64,000 nucleotides of DNA from CAVTQY01 sp963736975 (GCA_963736975.1 CAVTQY010000001.1:496001-560000), one strand, 5' to 3'. Counted from the stretch's first letter, positions 1 to 8,876 are shown. The notes: generated by a model not told the origin, from the sequence alone. A program made the numbers and translations.

Positions 1-551
1 TAGATAACAGGCAGCTTCATCAGCGCCGCCAGATTGAAGCTCTCGAACACCTGGCCCTGGCTGGACGCGCCCTCGCCGAAATAGGTCAGGCACACACGGT
101 CGTTGCCGCGGTACCAGTCGCTGAAAGCGAGGCCAGTGCCCAGGCTGACCTGCGCGCCGACAATGCCGTGCCCGCCGAAGAAGTTGCGCCGCTTGCTGAA
201 CATGTGCATCGACCCGCCCTTGCCGTGCGAATAACCGTCCGCGCGGCCGGTCAGCTCGGCCATCACGCCTTTGGGGTCCATGCCGGTGGCGAGCATGTGG
301 CCATGGTCGCGGTAGGAGGTGATGACCTGGTCGCCGTCCTCGAGCGCCAGCTGCATACCAACGACCACCGCTTCCTGACCGATATACAGGTGGCAGAAGC
401 CGCCGATCAGGCCCATGCCGTAGAGCTGGCCGGCGCGTTCCTCGAAGCGGCGGATCAGCAGCATGTCGCGGTAGGCTTTCAGCAGCATGTCGCGGTCGAT
501 GGGGCGCTCGCGCGACTTGCTGCGCCTGGTTTTCTCGGCTGCCTGCGCCAT
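1..551 (-). CDS. pdhA: Pyruvate dehydrogenase E1 component, alpha subunit (C-terminus beyond window edge)
   Basis: This is the alpha subunit of the thiamine-diphosphate E1 enzyme that decarboxylates pyruvate and feeds acetyl groups to the E2 lipoyl domains. The first 183 residues are visible, about half of a usual PdhA of some 340. They include RDMLLIRRFEERAGQLYGMG near the start, the SYRDHGH segment, GGKGSMH-like KGGSMHMF, GGHGIVGAQ, and the start of the TPP-binding part at YFGEGASSQGQ. The ATG at 551 is preceded by a GGAGG-type ribosome site. It is transcribed leftward, and the FtsB-like gene lies 151 bases upstream on the same strand, the usual alphaproteobacterial neighbour. The reading frame runs off base 1, so the C-terminus and the expected pdhB are outside the window. 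Confidence 0.95.
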   Translation of the reverse strand, partial: MAQAAEKTRRSKSRERPIDRDMLLKAYRDMLLIRRFEERAGQLYGMGLIGGFCHLYIGQEAVVVGMQLALEDGDQVITSYRDHGHMLATGMDPKGVMAELTGRADGYSHGKGGSMHMFSKRRNFFGGHGIVGAQVSLGTGLAFSDWYRGNDRVCLTYFGEGASSQGQVFESFNLAALMKLPVI

Positions 552-702
552 TCCCGCCTCCGCCCTGATCCTGGACAGAGCTATCCTCCCGTGCTTCGTG
601 CGGCAAGCCGGGAACGGGCAAACTTCGTTGTTGTGCAATGCAATAGCGAAGTCAGCGCGTTCGTGTCGCGCGGCCGAATTGCACGCGATCGCCGAGCTCA
701 GT

Positions 703-1032
703 TCAGTAAAGCCGGTCCTTATCGCCGTAGGGGACGATGATGTCGCCCGGATCCGACAGGTTGAGCATCGCCCGGGCGCGCTCATCCAGCATGTCGGCAT
801 CGAGATGGTCGGCCTGCAGGGCCGCGACCCGTTGCTGCCAGTCGGCCCGTTCCGCCTGCGCGAGGGCGAGATCGTCCTCGGCCTGCTTCAGCAGTTGCTG
901 GCGTTGCGCGTAGGCGACAAGGCCATGGTCGCCCTTGGTCGCGTTCCAGCCGAAATAACCGACCAGCGACAGGAAAACGAGCGGCGCGATCGCCCCCTTT
1001 GCCCTGCGTTTGATCTCGCGGCCGAGTGCCAT
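703..1032 (-). CDS. ftsB: FtsB/DivIC-family septum formation initiator
   Basis: This 109-residue protein has a short positively charged N-terminus (MALGREIKRRAKG), one membrane segment at about residues 15-31, and then a heptad-rich coiled coil (about 43-80) ending in ARAMLNLSDPGDIIVPYG. That is the architecture and length of the FtsB/DivIC family, bitopic division proteins that bridge FtsL and FtsQ. The ATG at 1032 is chosen because it starts directly before the basic tail; the open frame continues upstream without family similarity. It lies upstream of pdhA on the same strand, as in many Alphaproteobacteria where eno is next in line. Here eno is separated from it by an ABC transporter operon. 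Confidence 0.88.
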   Translation of the reverse strand: MALGREIKRRAKGAIAPLVFLSLVGYFGWNATKGDHGLVAYAQRQQLLKQAEDDLALAQAERADWQQRVAALQADHLDADMLDERARAMLNLSDPGDIIVPYGDKDRLY

Positions 1033-1158
1033 CCGTGCCTCGATTCTACCCGGCACAGCGTACTCACATTCGCGATCGTTCTCAACACCTGTCGCCCCTT
1101 GCGCGGCGGCAGCGCGGCTGCGACTTTGCCGGATCGCCGCGCAACGGGAGAAACGCCC

Positions 1159-2247
1159 ATGAAGTCCGCCGCGCACCGGCTCCGAGCGGCCATCGGCCTC
1201 GCGCTCATTCTGTCCCTCGGCGTGCCCGTCGGCGCGACCGCTCAAGCTGCCGAAGCGAGCACCGCGAAAGACGGCATCGCGCTCAGCAATTCCTATGCCG
1301 GCAACAGTTGGCGCCAGCAGATGCTGCGCATGTGGAACCTCGCTGGCCAGCAGGCGGTGAAGTCGGGCGTCATCGCCAAAACGAAGGTAGTCAATGCTGA
1401 CAACTCCGCCCCGCAGCAGGCCTCCCAGATCAGCGATCTGACACTCGAGGGATGGCAAGCGATCGTCATCGACGCCGCCTCGCCCACCGCGCTGAACGGG
1501 GTGATCCAGCAGGCCTGCAACGCCCATATCGTGGTGGTGGTGTTCGACAGCCTCGCCACCGCGCCCTGCGCCTACAAGGTGGCATACAATTACGTCGATA
1601 TGGGCGACATGGAGGCGAAATTCGTCGCCGACCGGCTGCACGGCAAGGGCGATGTGTTGGAAGTCCGCGGCATTGCCGGTACCTCGGTGGATGACGACAT
1701 CCACAAGGGCATCGTGCGTACCTTTGCCAAATACCCAGGGATCAAGCTGGTCGGTTCGGTGCACGGCAACTGGACGCAGTCGATCGCGCAGAAGGAAGTC
1801 GCCGGCCTCTTGCCCTCGCTGCCGGCTATCAATGCCGTGGTGACGCAAGGCGGCGACGGTTACGGCACCTATGAAGCGTTCAAGGCCGCGGGCCGGCCGA
1901 CACCGCTGATCATCATGGGCAATCGGCAAGATGAGCTCGCGCTATGGAAGCAACTCACCGCCCAGTCCGGCGGCTATGACACGTTCTCCGTTTCCTCCGC
2001 GCCCGGTGTTTCTTCCATCGCCTTTTGGGTCGCGCAGCAGATCCTGGCCGGAGCAAAGGTGCCGAAGACCGTCGAGGTGCCGCTGCTCGTCATCACCGCA
2101 AAAGACCTGGACGCCTGGTTGAAAGCGGTGCCCCAGGGCGGCGTCGCCACACCGCTTTACGATCAGCAGTGGACGCAGGGCCTGATCACGGCCAATCTCG
2201 GCCATACCGCCCTGCCCGCTTCACCGATCCCGAACGGCGTACCATAG
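1159..2247 (+). CDS. Sugar-type ABC transporter substrate-binding protein
   Basis: This is a periplasmic binding protein of the RbsB-like (Peripla_BP_4) class, 362 residues. A signal peptide covers roughly residues 1-32 (basic MKSAAHRLR, hydrophobic ALILSLGV, then an AQAAEA cleavage region). The mature part has the alternating Rossmann-like halves of the family, with GWQAIVIDAASPTALNG and INAVVTQGGDGYGTYEA. The ATG at 1159 follows a GGGAG ribosome site, and upstream in-frame codons lack similarity. It is the first gene of a four-gene operon with a fused ATPase (30-base gap) and two permeases. The likely ligand is a pentose, hexose or related small polar molecule; the sequence does not settle which. 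Confidence 0.9.
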   Translation: MKSAAHRLRAAIGLALILSLGVPVGATAQAAEASTAKDGIALSNSYAGNSWRQQMLRMWNLAGQQAVKSGVIAKTKVVNADNSAPQQASQISDLTLEGWQAIVIDAASPTALNGVIQQACNAHIVVVVFDSLATAPCAYKVAYNYVDMGDMEAKFVADRLHGKGDVLEVRGIAGTSVDDDIHKGIVRTFAKYPGIKLVGSVHGNWTQSIAQKEVAGLLPSLPAINAVVTQGGDGYGTYEAFKAAGRPTPLIIMGNRQDELALWKQLTAQSGGYDTFSVSSAPGVSSIAFWVAQQILAGAKVPKTVEVPLLVITAKDLDAWLKAVPQGGVATPLYDQQWTQGLITANLGHTALPASPIPNGVP

Positions 2248-2276
2248 AAGCCGGTCGGCGTGATCAACGCGGACGG

Positions 2277-3755
2277 ATGACGGAGCCGTCCGCCGAGCCG
2301 TTCATACAGCTCGGTGGTATCAGCAAAAACTTCGGTGCCGTGCGGGCGTTGCGCGATGTCGATCTCGGCATCGCGGCCGGGCGGATGCTCGGTATCGTGG
2401 GACACAACGGCGCCGGCAAATCGACGCTGATGCAGATCATCGCCGGTACCCTCGCGCCTGATGCCGGGACCATCTCCATCGGCGAGCAGCCGCTCGGCAC
2501 GGGGTACAGCGTGCGCCGCGCCCACATGCTCGGCATCCGTTGCGTGTTCCAGGAGCTTTCATTGTGCCCCAACCTGAACGTGCTCGAGAACACGCGCGTC
2601 TTTCATCCGGCCCTTACGGGTCTCGGCTGGCACACCCGAGCACGACGCCTGATCACCGAGGCCCTCGATGCGATCTTCCCGGCGAACGCCATCGATCCGA
2701 ACCGGGCAGTCGGCGATCTTTCCATCGGTCAGCGTCAGATGGTGGAAACGGCGCGCGCCTTCACCGTGACCGACAGCCCGGTACGGCTTGTCATCCTCGA
2801 CGAGCCGACGTCATCACTCGACGCGGCGGCCGCCGAGCAGTTGCTGCGCTACACTGCCGCCGCCCGCGCCCGCGGCATCGCGGTGGTGTTTATCTCGCAT
2901 CGATTGGCTGAAATTCTCGGCCACGCCGACGATGTCGTGGTGATGTGCGACGGGCGGGTGGCAGGCAGCGGCGAGGCCCGCGCGCTCAGCGAGGCCCGGC
3001 TGGTGGACATGATGGGCGTGGTGCGCGCCCCGACGACCGCGGACGGCGACAGGCAACGCGGCGCCCGCGGAGTGCCGCGCGTAGCCCAGGCACGCCATCC
3101 GGCTGATCCGTTCGCCATTGAACTGTTTGCGGGCGAGGTGGTCGGACTCGCCGGTCTTGCGGGCCACGGCCAGCGCGACGTGTTGCGGGCCGTATTCGAG
3201 GCGGCCCGGCACCGGTCCGCGGAGTTCCGCGTACTGGGCTCGGTCGCCTATGTCAGCGGCGATCGCCAGACCGAGGGAATTTTCCCGCTCTGGTCGGTCG
3301 CGCTGAACACCACGATCGGGCGGATCCGCGCGCTCAGCCGGTTCGGCTTGCTGAGCCGGACCATCGAGGAGGCACTGGCCGAGGAGTGGCGGACGCGGCT
3401 CGAAATCCGCACGCCGCGTATCGGCGAGCCGATCACCAGCCTGTCCGGCGGCAACCAGCAGAAGGTCCTGGTCGCGCGCGCCTTTGCCGCCGAGGCCGAC
3501 ATCATTCTGTTCGACGATCCGTTGCGCGGCGTCGATGTCGGCACCAAGCGCGAGTTGTATCAGCATGTGCGGCGCGCCGCCGGTGCCGGGCGGGCTTTCC
3601 TGTGGCACACCACCGAGAACGCCGAGTTGGCGAATTGCGATCGGGTCTATGTCTTCCACGGTGGTATCATCACCGATGTAATCGACCGCGCCGACCTGAC
3701 CGAGGAGCGAGTGATTCGCGCCTCGTTCGCCAGCGGAGAGGCCGTTGCCGGCTGA
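2277..3755 (+). CDS. Sugar ABC transporter ATP-binding protein, two fused ATPase domains (RbsA/XylG type)
   Basis: At 492 residues this has the double-ATPase layout of carbohydrate importers of the CUT2 class. Domain 1 has a full Walker A (GHNGAGKST, about 42-50), a signature LSIGQRQ (about 149) and Walker B with the catalytic glutamate (LVILDEPTSSLD, about 171-182). Domain 2 lacks a true P-loop (GLAGHGQRDV), as is usual for the family, has signature LSGGNQQK at about 389, and carries FDDPLRGVDVG where DEP is expected, so the catalytic Glu is Asp. The chosen ATG at 2277 begins directly before the conserved QLGGISKNFG strand. The last 11 bases overlap the next permease, indicating coupled translation. 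Confidence 0.92.
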   Translation: MTEPSAEPFIQLGGISKNFGAVRALRDVDLGIAAGRMLGIVGHNGAGKSTLMQIIAGTLAPDAGTISIGEQPLGTGYSVRRAHMLGIRCVFQELSLCPNLNVLENTRVFHPALTGLGWHTRARRLITEALDAIFPANAIDPNRAVGDLSIGQRQMVETARAFTVTDSPVRLVILDEPTSSLDAAAAEQLLRYTAAARARGIAVVFISHRLAEILGHADDVVVMCDGRVAGSGEARALSEARLVDMMGVVRAPTTADGDRQRGARGVPRVAQARHPADPFAIELFAGEVVGLAGLAGHGQRDVLRAVFEAARHRSAEFRVLGSVAYVSGDRQTEGIFPLWSVALNTTIGRIRALSRFGLLSRTIEEALAEEWRTRLEIRTPRIGEPITSLSGGNQQKVLVARAFAAEADIILFDDPLRGVDVGTKRELYQHVRRAAGAGRAFLWHTTENAELANCDRVYVFHGGIITDVIDRADLTEERVIRASFASGEAVAG

Positions 3756-4698
3756 TGCCCTGACGCTCGTGCGCCGGCGCGGCGGCCATGCCGGGCGCAT
3801 GGGTCTGCCGGGGATCGCCCTGCTGATCCTGCTGGGCGCCATCTTCGCCATCCAGCCCCGGACGATGAGCTATTTCGGCCTGACGCTTCTGCTCAATTTC
3901 ACTCTCCCCGCCGTGTTCGCCGCGATGGCCCAGATGGCGGTGATCGCCGTTGGCGACGTCGATCTCGGCATCGGCCCGTTTCTTTCGCTGGTAAATTGCG
4001 TGGCGGCGACCCTGCTAACCGCGCATCCGCCGCTCGGCTGGGCGGTCCTGGCGGTGCTCGTCGCCGCCTATGCCGCCATGGGAGCGTTGATCCACGTGCG
4101 GCGGCTGCCTTCGATCGTCGTCACGCTTGGCGCTTCCTTCGTTTGGCTCGGCCTCGCGCTGCTGATTCTGCCGAGCCCGGGCGGCACGCCACCCGATTGG
4201 CTTCCCGCCCTGCTGGCCTGGCAGCCGCCGCTGCTTCCCCTGCCCGTGCTGGTCTCCTTGGTGCTGGCGATCCTCGGCGAGGTGTTGCTGATGCGCACCT
4301 CCTACGGCGTTGTGCTGCGCGGGATCGGCGGCAACCCGCGCGCCGTCGAGCGCGCCGGCTGGTCGCTGCTGCTGGGACGGGTGGTTCTCTATGCGACCGC
4401 GGGTGCATGCGGCGTCATGGCCGGGCTCGCCCTGACCGGGCTCAACACTGCGGGCGATGCCACGGTGGGCACGCAATACACACTCGTCTCGATTGCGGCG
4501 GTGATCGTCGGCGGCAGCGAATTCACTGGCGGGATCGTGGTACCGGCCGGGACCGTGATCGGCGCGTGGATCATGCTGCTGGCGGGCTCGCTGCTATCAT
4601 TTCTGAACATTTCCACCGACTGGCAGCTCAGCGTGCAAGGCGGGCTACTGATTATCGTGCTCGGGCTGCGTGCCCTCCACCGCCGGAGCGACGCGTGA
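3745..4698 (+). CDS. Sugar ABC transporter permease (RbsC-like), first of two
   Basis: This is a polytopic inner-membrane permease of the BPD_transp_2 family, 317 residues with about eight to ten hydrophobic segments. The family loop is visible in LLMRTSYGVVLRGIGGNPRA, followed by GLALTGLNTAGDATVGTQY and VIVGGSEFTGG. I take the TTG at 3745 as start because GGAG lies a few bases upstream; an ATG at 3799 is the alternative and would lose a short basic tail. It overlaps the ATPase gene by 11 bases and the next permease by 4 bases (GTGA), so all four genes are probably one transcript. Confidence 0.9.
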   Translation: MPADALTLVRRRGGHAGRMGLPGIALLILLGAIFAIQPRTMSYFGLTLLLNFTLPAVFAAMAQMAVIAVGDVDLGIGPFLSLVNCVAATLLTAHPPLGWAVLAVLVAAYAAMGALIHVRRLPSIVVTLGASFVWLGLALLILPSPGGTPPDWLPALLAWQPPLLPLPVLVSLVLAILGEVLLMRTSYGVVLRGIGGNPRAVERAGWSLLLGRVVLYATAGACGVMAGLALTGLNTAGDATVGTQYTLVSIAAVIVGGSEFTGGIVVPAGTVIGAWIMLLAGSLLSFLNISTDWQLSVQGGLLIIVLGLRALHRRSDA

Positions 4699-5645
4699 CC
4701 GCGCGCCTGCGCGACTGGTTCGACGAACGGCCATTCGTTTGGTCCTTCGCCGCCGCATTCATGGTCTGGGTCGTCATCGCGCTGGTCGTGCAGGGACGCG
4801 GTATGCTGGCGACGCTCGTGGTAGCGCTGCAGTTTGCCACTTTTTACGCGATCGTCGGCATCGGCCAGATGCTCGTCATCGCCGCCGGACCCGGCAATAT
4901 CGATCTCTCTATCCCGGGGGTGATGACCTTGGCGGGATTCGTCGCCATGGGTCTGACCAACGGCGCGAATGGCGGAATGGCCGAGGGGATTGCAGCCGGC
5001 GTCTTGGTGGGCGTCACGGCGGGGACATTCAATGTCGTGCTGATCCAGGGCCTGCGCATCCCGCCGATGATCGGCACGCTGGCGGCCGGCTTCATTTTCC
5101 AGTCGATGGCTGTCGCCTATTCGCAGGCTGCGCTTGCCAAACCGGCACCGCTGTTGGTGGCCTTCAGTGCCGCGCGGGTGCTTGGGGTACCAGTGATCGC
5201 ACTGGTGTTCATCGGACTGACCGTCCTGGTCGCGGTCGTCTTGCAGCGATCCGTGTTCGGTCTATCGGTGTTGGCGATTGGCCAGAACGCCCGCGCCGCG
5301 CATCTCTCGGGATTGCGGGTACGCCGCACCCTGGCCTGCGTCTATCTCGTCTCGGCGACGCTCTCGGCGATAGCGGGGATCCTGCTCGCCGCCTACACGG
5401 GCGGCGCGGCGCTCAACATGGGCGAGGACTATCTGCTGATGTCCATTGCCGTGGTGGTGCTCGGCGGCACGTCGGTCGCCGGCGGACGGGCCAGCCCGGC
5501 CGGCCTGTGGGGCGCGGCGACCTTGCTGTTCCTGGTTGTAACGATGTTGAACGTGATGCGTGTCAGCGCCGGGCTGCGTTATGTGGTGACCGGGCTCATT
5601 ATTATCGGTGTGCTGGGCCTGGCGAAGGGGAGAGACCCGGCGTAG
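4695..5645 (+). CDS. Sugar ABC transporter permease, second of two
   Basis: This is the partner permease, 316 residues, starting with a GTG at 4695 that overlaps the stop of the preceding gene as GTGA. It has the same BPD_transp_2 family features: IVGIGQMLVIAAGPGNIDLS in the second membrane segment, SVLAIGQNARAAHLSGL in the cytoplasmic coupling loop, and VVLGGTSVAGG near the end. Two dissimilar permease genes imply a heterodimeric channel. The gene ends 9 bases before the convergent eno stop codon, so no room remains for a separate intrinsic terminator and transcripts may run into each other. Confidence 0.9.
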   Translation: MTARLRDWFDERPFVWSFAAAFMVWVVIALVVQGRGMLATLVVALQFATFYAIVGIGQMLVIAAGPGNIDLSIPGVMTLAGFVAMGLTNGANGGMAEGIAAGVLVGVTAGTFNVVLIQGLRIPPMIGTLAAGFIFQSMAVAYSQAALAKPAPLLVAFSAARVLGVPVIALVFIGLTVLVAVVLQRSVFGLSVLAIGQNARAAHLSGLRVRRTLACVYLVSATLSAIAGILLAAYTGGAALNMGEDYLLMSIAVVVLGGTSVAGGRASPAGLWGAATLLFLVVTMLNVMRVSAGLRYVVTGLIIIGVLGLAKGRDPA

Positions 5646-5654
5646 GGAAGCGCT

Positions 5655-6929
5655 CTACAGCCGCAGCACCGTCCGCCCGGCATAACGCGCGGCGGGACCC
5701 AGTTCCGCCTCGATCCGCATGAGCTGATTGTATTTCGCCGTGCGGTCGCTGCGCGACAGGCTGCCCGTCTTGATCTGCCCGGCATTCGTCGCCACCGCGA
5801 GGTCCGCGATCGTCGCATCCTCCGTCTCGCCCGACCGGTGGCTGATCACCACCCGATAGCCGGACCGATGTGCCAGTTCCACCGTTTCCAACGTCTCCGA
5901 CAACGTGCCGATCTGGTTGACTTTTACCAGGATGGCGTTGGCGATTTCCTCCTCGATCCCCCGCCGCAGCCGCTCGGAATTGGTGACGAACAGATCGTCG
6001 CCAACGATCTCGACCCGTGCGCCAAGCGCATCGGTCAGCAGCTTCCACCCGGCCCAGTCGTCTTCCGCACAGCCGTCCTCGATCGAGGTGATCGGATACC
6101 GCCCGACCAGCTCCTCCAGATACCGGACCATGCCGCCGGCATCGAGCGTCTTGCCCTCCCCCGCCAGAACGTATCGCCCGTCGTTGAAGAACTCGCTCGC
6201 CGCGGCGTCCAACGCGAACACCACGTCCTCGCCGAGCCGGTAGCCGGCTCGCTCGCAGGCGCGCGCGACGAAGCCCAACGCCTCATCGGCGGAGGCGAGG
6301 TTGGGCGCGAACCCGCCCTCGTCGCCGACATTGGTGTTGTGCCCGGAATCGTGCAGCCCTTGACGGAGCGCGCCGAAAATCTCCGAGCCCATCCGCACCG
6401 CGTCGGCGATCGTGCCGGCGCCCACCGGCTGGATCATGAATTCCTGGATGTCGATCGGATTGTCGGCATGCCGCCCGCCATTGACGATGTTCATCATTGG
6501 TACCGGCAAGGTCCGGGCATACACTCCGCCGACATAGCGATAGAGCGGCATCCCGAGATCCACCGCCGCGGCCTTCGCAACCGCGAGCGACACAGCCAGG
6601 ATCGCGTTGGCACCCAGCCGGGACTTGTTCGGCGTGCCATCGAGATCGATCAGCGTGTCGTCGATCTTCACCTGCTCGGAGGCTTCCATCCCGCCGATCG
6701 CGTCGTAGATCTCGCCCTCCACATTCGCCACCGCCTGCTGCACGCCCTTGCCACCGTAGCGACTGCCGCCGTCCCGCAGCTCCACCGCCTCATGCGCGCC
6801 GGTGGAGGCGCCGGACGGAACCGCCGCCCGACCCTCCGCGCCGCTATCGAGCACCACGTCCACCTCGAGGGTCGGATTCCCACGGCTGTCCAGGATCTCG
6901 CGGGCGACGATGTCGGCGATGGCGCTCAT
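5655..6929 (-). CDS. eno: Enolase
   Basis: Enolase is the cytosolic glycolytic enzyme that dehydrates 2-phosphoglycerate to phosphoenolpyruvate; the protein is 424 residues, normal length. It starts SAIADIVAREILDSRGNPTL, with the substrate-loop segment SGASTGAHEAVELRD. Later come the Mg ligand and catalytic segments SIEDGCAEDDW, VGDDLFVTN, and the C-terminal signature HRSGETEDATIADLAV with IKTGS. All expected regions are intact. It is transcribed leftward toward the ABC operon, which converges on it. In related genomes the next genes on this strand would be ftsB and pdhA; here they lie about 4.6 kb further on. Confidence 0.97.
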   Translation of the reverse strand: MSAIADIVAREILDSRGNPTLEVDVVLDSGAEGRAAVPSGASTGAHEAVELRDGGSRYGGKGVQQAVANVEGEIYDAIGGMEASEQVKIDDTLIDLDGTPNKSRLGANAILAVSLAVAKAAAVDLGMPLYRYVGGVYARTLPVPMMNIVNGGRHADNPIDIQEFMIQPVGAGTIADAVRMGSEIFGALRQGLHDSGHNTNVGDEGGFAPNLASADEALGFVARACERAGYRLGEDVVFALDAAASEFFNDGRYVLAGEGKTLDAGGMVRYLEELVGRYPITSIEDGCAEDDWAGWKLLTDALGARVEIVGDDLFVTNSERLRRGIEEEIANAILVKVNQIGTLSETLETVELAHRSGYRVVISHRSGETEDATIADLAVATNAGQIKTGSLSRSDRTAKYNQLMRIEAELGPAARYAGRTVLRL

Positions 6930-7006
6930 GGAATGGCTCCGGACTTGTCTCGCGTCGCGCGGCCTATCACTTCAAGCCTCGGCTCGCCAACCGGGGACAA
7001 CCAATC

Positions 7007-7663
7007 ATGCGGCGTATGATCGTCGTAACGGCGGCAGCGATGACGCTGCTCTCAGGCCAGGCCCGCCCGGCCACCACCGTCTATTACCATGCCGGGAACT
7101 GGCAGGCATTCAGCGGCACCAATGCCCAGAACCGGCTGATCTGCGGCATCGGGACCGCCAGCGCCCCGGACGGCAGCAACCTGGATCTGACCTACGATAT
7201 CGGCGGCAACACGCTCACGATCACCGCGACCAAGCCGAGCTGGTCGATCCCGGACGGCACCACGGTGCCGGTCATCATGGTCGTCGGTTCCAACGCCCCC
7301 TGGAACGTGCAGGCGACCGGCCATGGCAAGTCGCTGAGCTGGACCTTGGACCCCGCCTCAATCCGCACCTTCGACCCGCAATTCCGCGTCGCAGAGAGCA
7401 TGGGCCTCAGTTTTCCGTCCGGCAACGAGCCGCCCTGGACCGTCCCGCTCGTCGGTTCCGACGCCGCGGACAACACATTTGCCCGCTGCATCACGGACCT
7501 TACGCGGCAGATGCAAGCGCGCGCCGCGCCACCCACGCAGCCCTACGGGCAGCCGCCGACGCAACCCTTCGGCGCGGCGCCCGGGCCGGTGACCGCGCCA
7601 CCTGCGTCACCGACGCAGGGGGCGCCAACAGCACCGCCGCAAACACCGCCCGCCACGCAGTAG
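7007..7663 (+). CDS. Secreted hypothetical protein with proline-rich C-terminal tail
   Basis: I do not recognise this 218-residue protein. It has a clear signal peptide (MRRMIVVTAAAMTLLSGQARPA, cleavage near residue 22). A roughly 140-residue beta-rich body follows (YYHAGNWQAFSGT, ICGIGTASAPDGSNLDLTYD), with two cysteines that could pair in the periplasm. The last 50 or so residues are Pro/Thr/Gln/Ala-rich with a PTQPYG/PTQPFG duplication and look disordered. The ATG at 7007 has GGGGA a few bases upstream; a second ATG three codons later is possible. It is divergent from eno, sharing a 77-base promoter interval, and ends at a palindrome shared with the convergent lipoprotein gene. Confidence 0.7.
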   Translation: MRRMIVVTAAAMTLLSGQARPATTVYYHAGNWQAFSGTNAQNRLICGIGTASAPDGSNLDLTYDIGGNTLTITATKPSWSIPDGTTVPVIMVVGSNAPWNVQATGHGKSLSWTLDPASIRTFDPQFRVAESMGLSFPSGNEPPWTVPLVGSDAADNTFARCITDLTRQMQARAAPPTQPYGQPPTQPFGAAPGPVTAPPASPTQGAPTAPPQTPPATQ

Positions 7664-7668
7664 CCGTT

Positions 7669-7691
7669 ATGACCGGGCTTGGCCCGGTCAT
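7669..7691. repeat. GC-rich palindrome of the dispersed 'atgaccgggc' type
   Basis: A 10-bp perfect inverted repeat (ATGACCGGGC ... GCCCGGTCAT with a 2-3 base loop) fills the gap between two convergent genes. It belongs to a style of short element seen again near 36230-36251 (ATGGCCGGC/GCCGGCCAT followed by 'tccac' in both). It may double as a bidirectional transcription end, but no T-run follows, so factor-independent termination is unproven. Confidence 0.6.
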
Positions 7692-7698
7692 CCACACC

Positions 7699-7914
7699 TC
7701 ATTGAGTGGCGCTTCCGGGCGCGGTACGCTTAGCCATGATTTCCGCCTGCGCCCGGGCCTCGTTCATGCCCCGGACGATAGCGTTGGCGTCCTGGACCGC
7801 CTGCTGGTGCCGCCAACCGGCTTCGTCGACGAAGCCCTGCTCGGCACTGGTTGGCATGTTGCTGCATCCGGCCACGCAAGCCATCGTCAGCAACACGGCG
7901 AAAACGCGCATCAT
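7699..7914 (-). CDS. Small lipoprotein of unknown function
   Basis: This 71-residue protein begins MMRVFAVLLTMACVAGCSN: two basic/hydrophobic stretches ending in a VAGC lipobox, so it should be lipidated at Cys17. The mature part is a short, mostly helical, polar segment (GWRHQQAVQDANAIVRGMNE) with no recognised domain. I start at the ATG at 7914, directly before the signal sequence; upstream in-frame codons look random. It lies 67 bases downstream of the slipin gene on the same strand and may be cotranscribed with it. Ser at +2 after the lipid Cys would favour outer-membrane sorting under the E. coli rule; this is inference. Confidence 0.72.
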   Translation of the reverse strand: MMRVFAVLLTMACVAGCSNMPTSAEQGFVDEAGWRHQQAVQDANAIVRGMNEARAQAEIMAKRTAPGSATQ

Positions 7915-7981
7915 CGGTCTCGTTTCACGGTTTCTCGATCGGTTCTTAGCGCAGCCCCCCGTGGTGCGCCACACAAATTCC

Positions 7982-8740
7982 TCAATCCTCGGCTGCCGAC
8001 TTCCCAATCACGCTGCCCAGGCTCGCGGCCAAGTCGGTCGGGATCAACACCGTCACGCCACGCTCCTTGTTCATCTCATAGAGCAGGTTCATCTGCCGGA
8101 GCTTCAGCGCATACGGGTTCTCCCCGTACATCCTGGCCGCCTCCAGTACCTGTTGGGCGATCGCCTGCTCGGCCGAGGCCAAGGTGACCCGGGCGGTTTT
8201 CTCGCGCTCCGCCTGCGCCTGCCGGCTCATCGCGTCCTGCAGCTCGCGCGGGATCACCACGTCGCGGATCTCCACGCTACGCACCGCCACCCCCCAGCTC
8301 GCCGTTTTCTCCATGATGGTGCGGCGGAGTTGGTCGTCGGCCGACCGCCGGTCCGATAGCAGCCGGCCGAGGTCGCTGGCGCCGATCATCTCGCGCAGGC
8401 TGGTCTGTGCCACGCGCTCGATCGCTTCCCGGTAATTGGCGATGCGGATCGCCGCGGCTTCGGCGTTCTCCACCTGCCAAAAAACGATCGCATCCACGCC
8501 AACGGCCACGGTGTCGTGTGTCAGTGCCTGCTCAGCGGTGATCGTCGTGGTCTGGATGCGCATGTCGATCACCTGTGCGGCCCGGTCTACCCACGGCAGC
8601 AGGAAGTAGAGTCCGGGCCCTTTCACCTTGAGGAAACGGCCGAGCCGCAACACCACGGCGCGCTGCCACTCATTAGCGATGCGCACCGACATGATCAGGA
8701 CGATCACGATCAGCGCAACGATGACGTAGAGGGCGATCAT
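7982..8740 (-). CDS. Slipin / SPFH (Band 7) membrane protein
   Basis: This 252-residue stomatin-like protein has one N-terminal hydrophobic segment (about residues 2-20, IALYVIVALIVIVLI). The SPFH domain follows, with EWQRAVVLRLGRF, KGPGLYFLLPWVD and the helical stretch NYREAIERVAQTSLREMIG. The C-terminal half (REKTARVTLASAEQAIAQQV) is the alanine/glutamate-rich coiled coil of the family. Such proteins form oligomeric membrane microdomains and are thought to influence protease and lipid organisation. The ATG at 8740 is placed before the membrane segment. Slipins are often paired with an NfeD-type protein; none is visible next to this one. Confidence 0.9.
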   Translation of the reverse strand: MIALYVIVALIVIVLIMSVRIANEWQRAVVLRLGRFLKVKGPGLYFLLPWVDRAAQVIDMRIQTTTITAEQALTHDTVAVGVDAIVFWQVENAEAAAIRIANYREAIERVAQTSLREMIGASDLGRLLSDRRSADDQLRRTIMEKTASWGVAVRSVEIRDVVIPRELQDAMSRQAQAEREKTARVTLASAEQAIAQQVLEAARMYGENPYALKLRQMNLLYEMNKERGVTVLIPTDLAASLGSVIGKSAAED

Positions 8741-8876
8741 GGCTCTTCCTTTCCCGTTCCGCCCGCGGGGATACGGGATTCGCACATCTGGATCCCCAGC
8801 GAGCAGGTAGCCCTCGGCGATCGCGGCGACGCGGTTCCCGCCACCTCGCATGGTTTGGGGTTCCGGGGTTTGTAAT

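Noticed and set aside
5646..5654. Intrinsic terminator between the ABC operon and eno
   Set aside because: Only nine bases separate the convergent stops and no hairpin with a T-run is visible.
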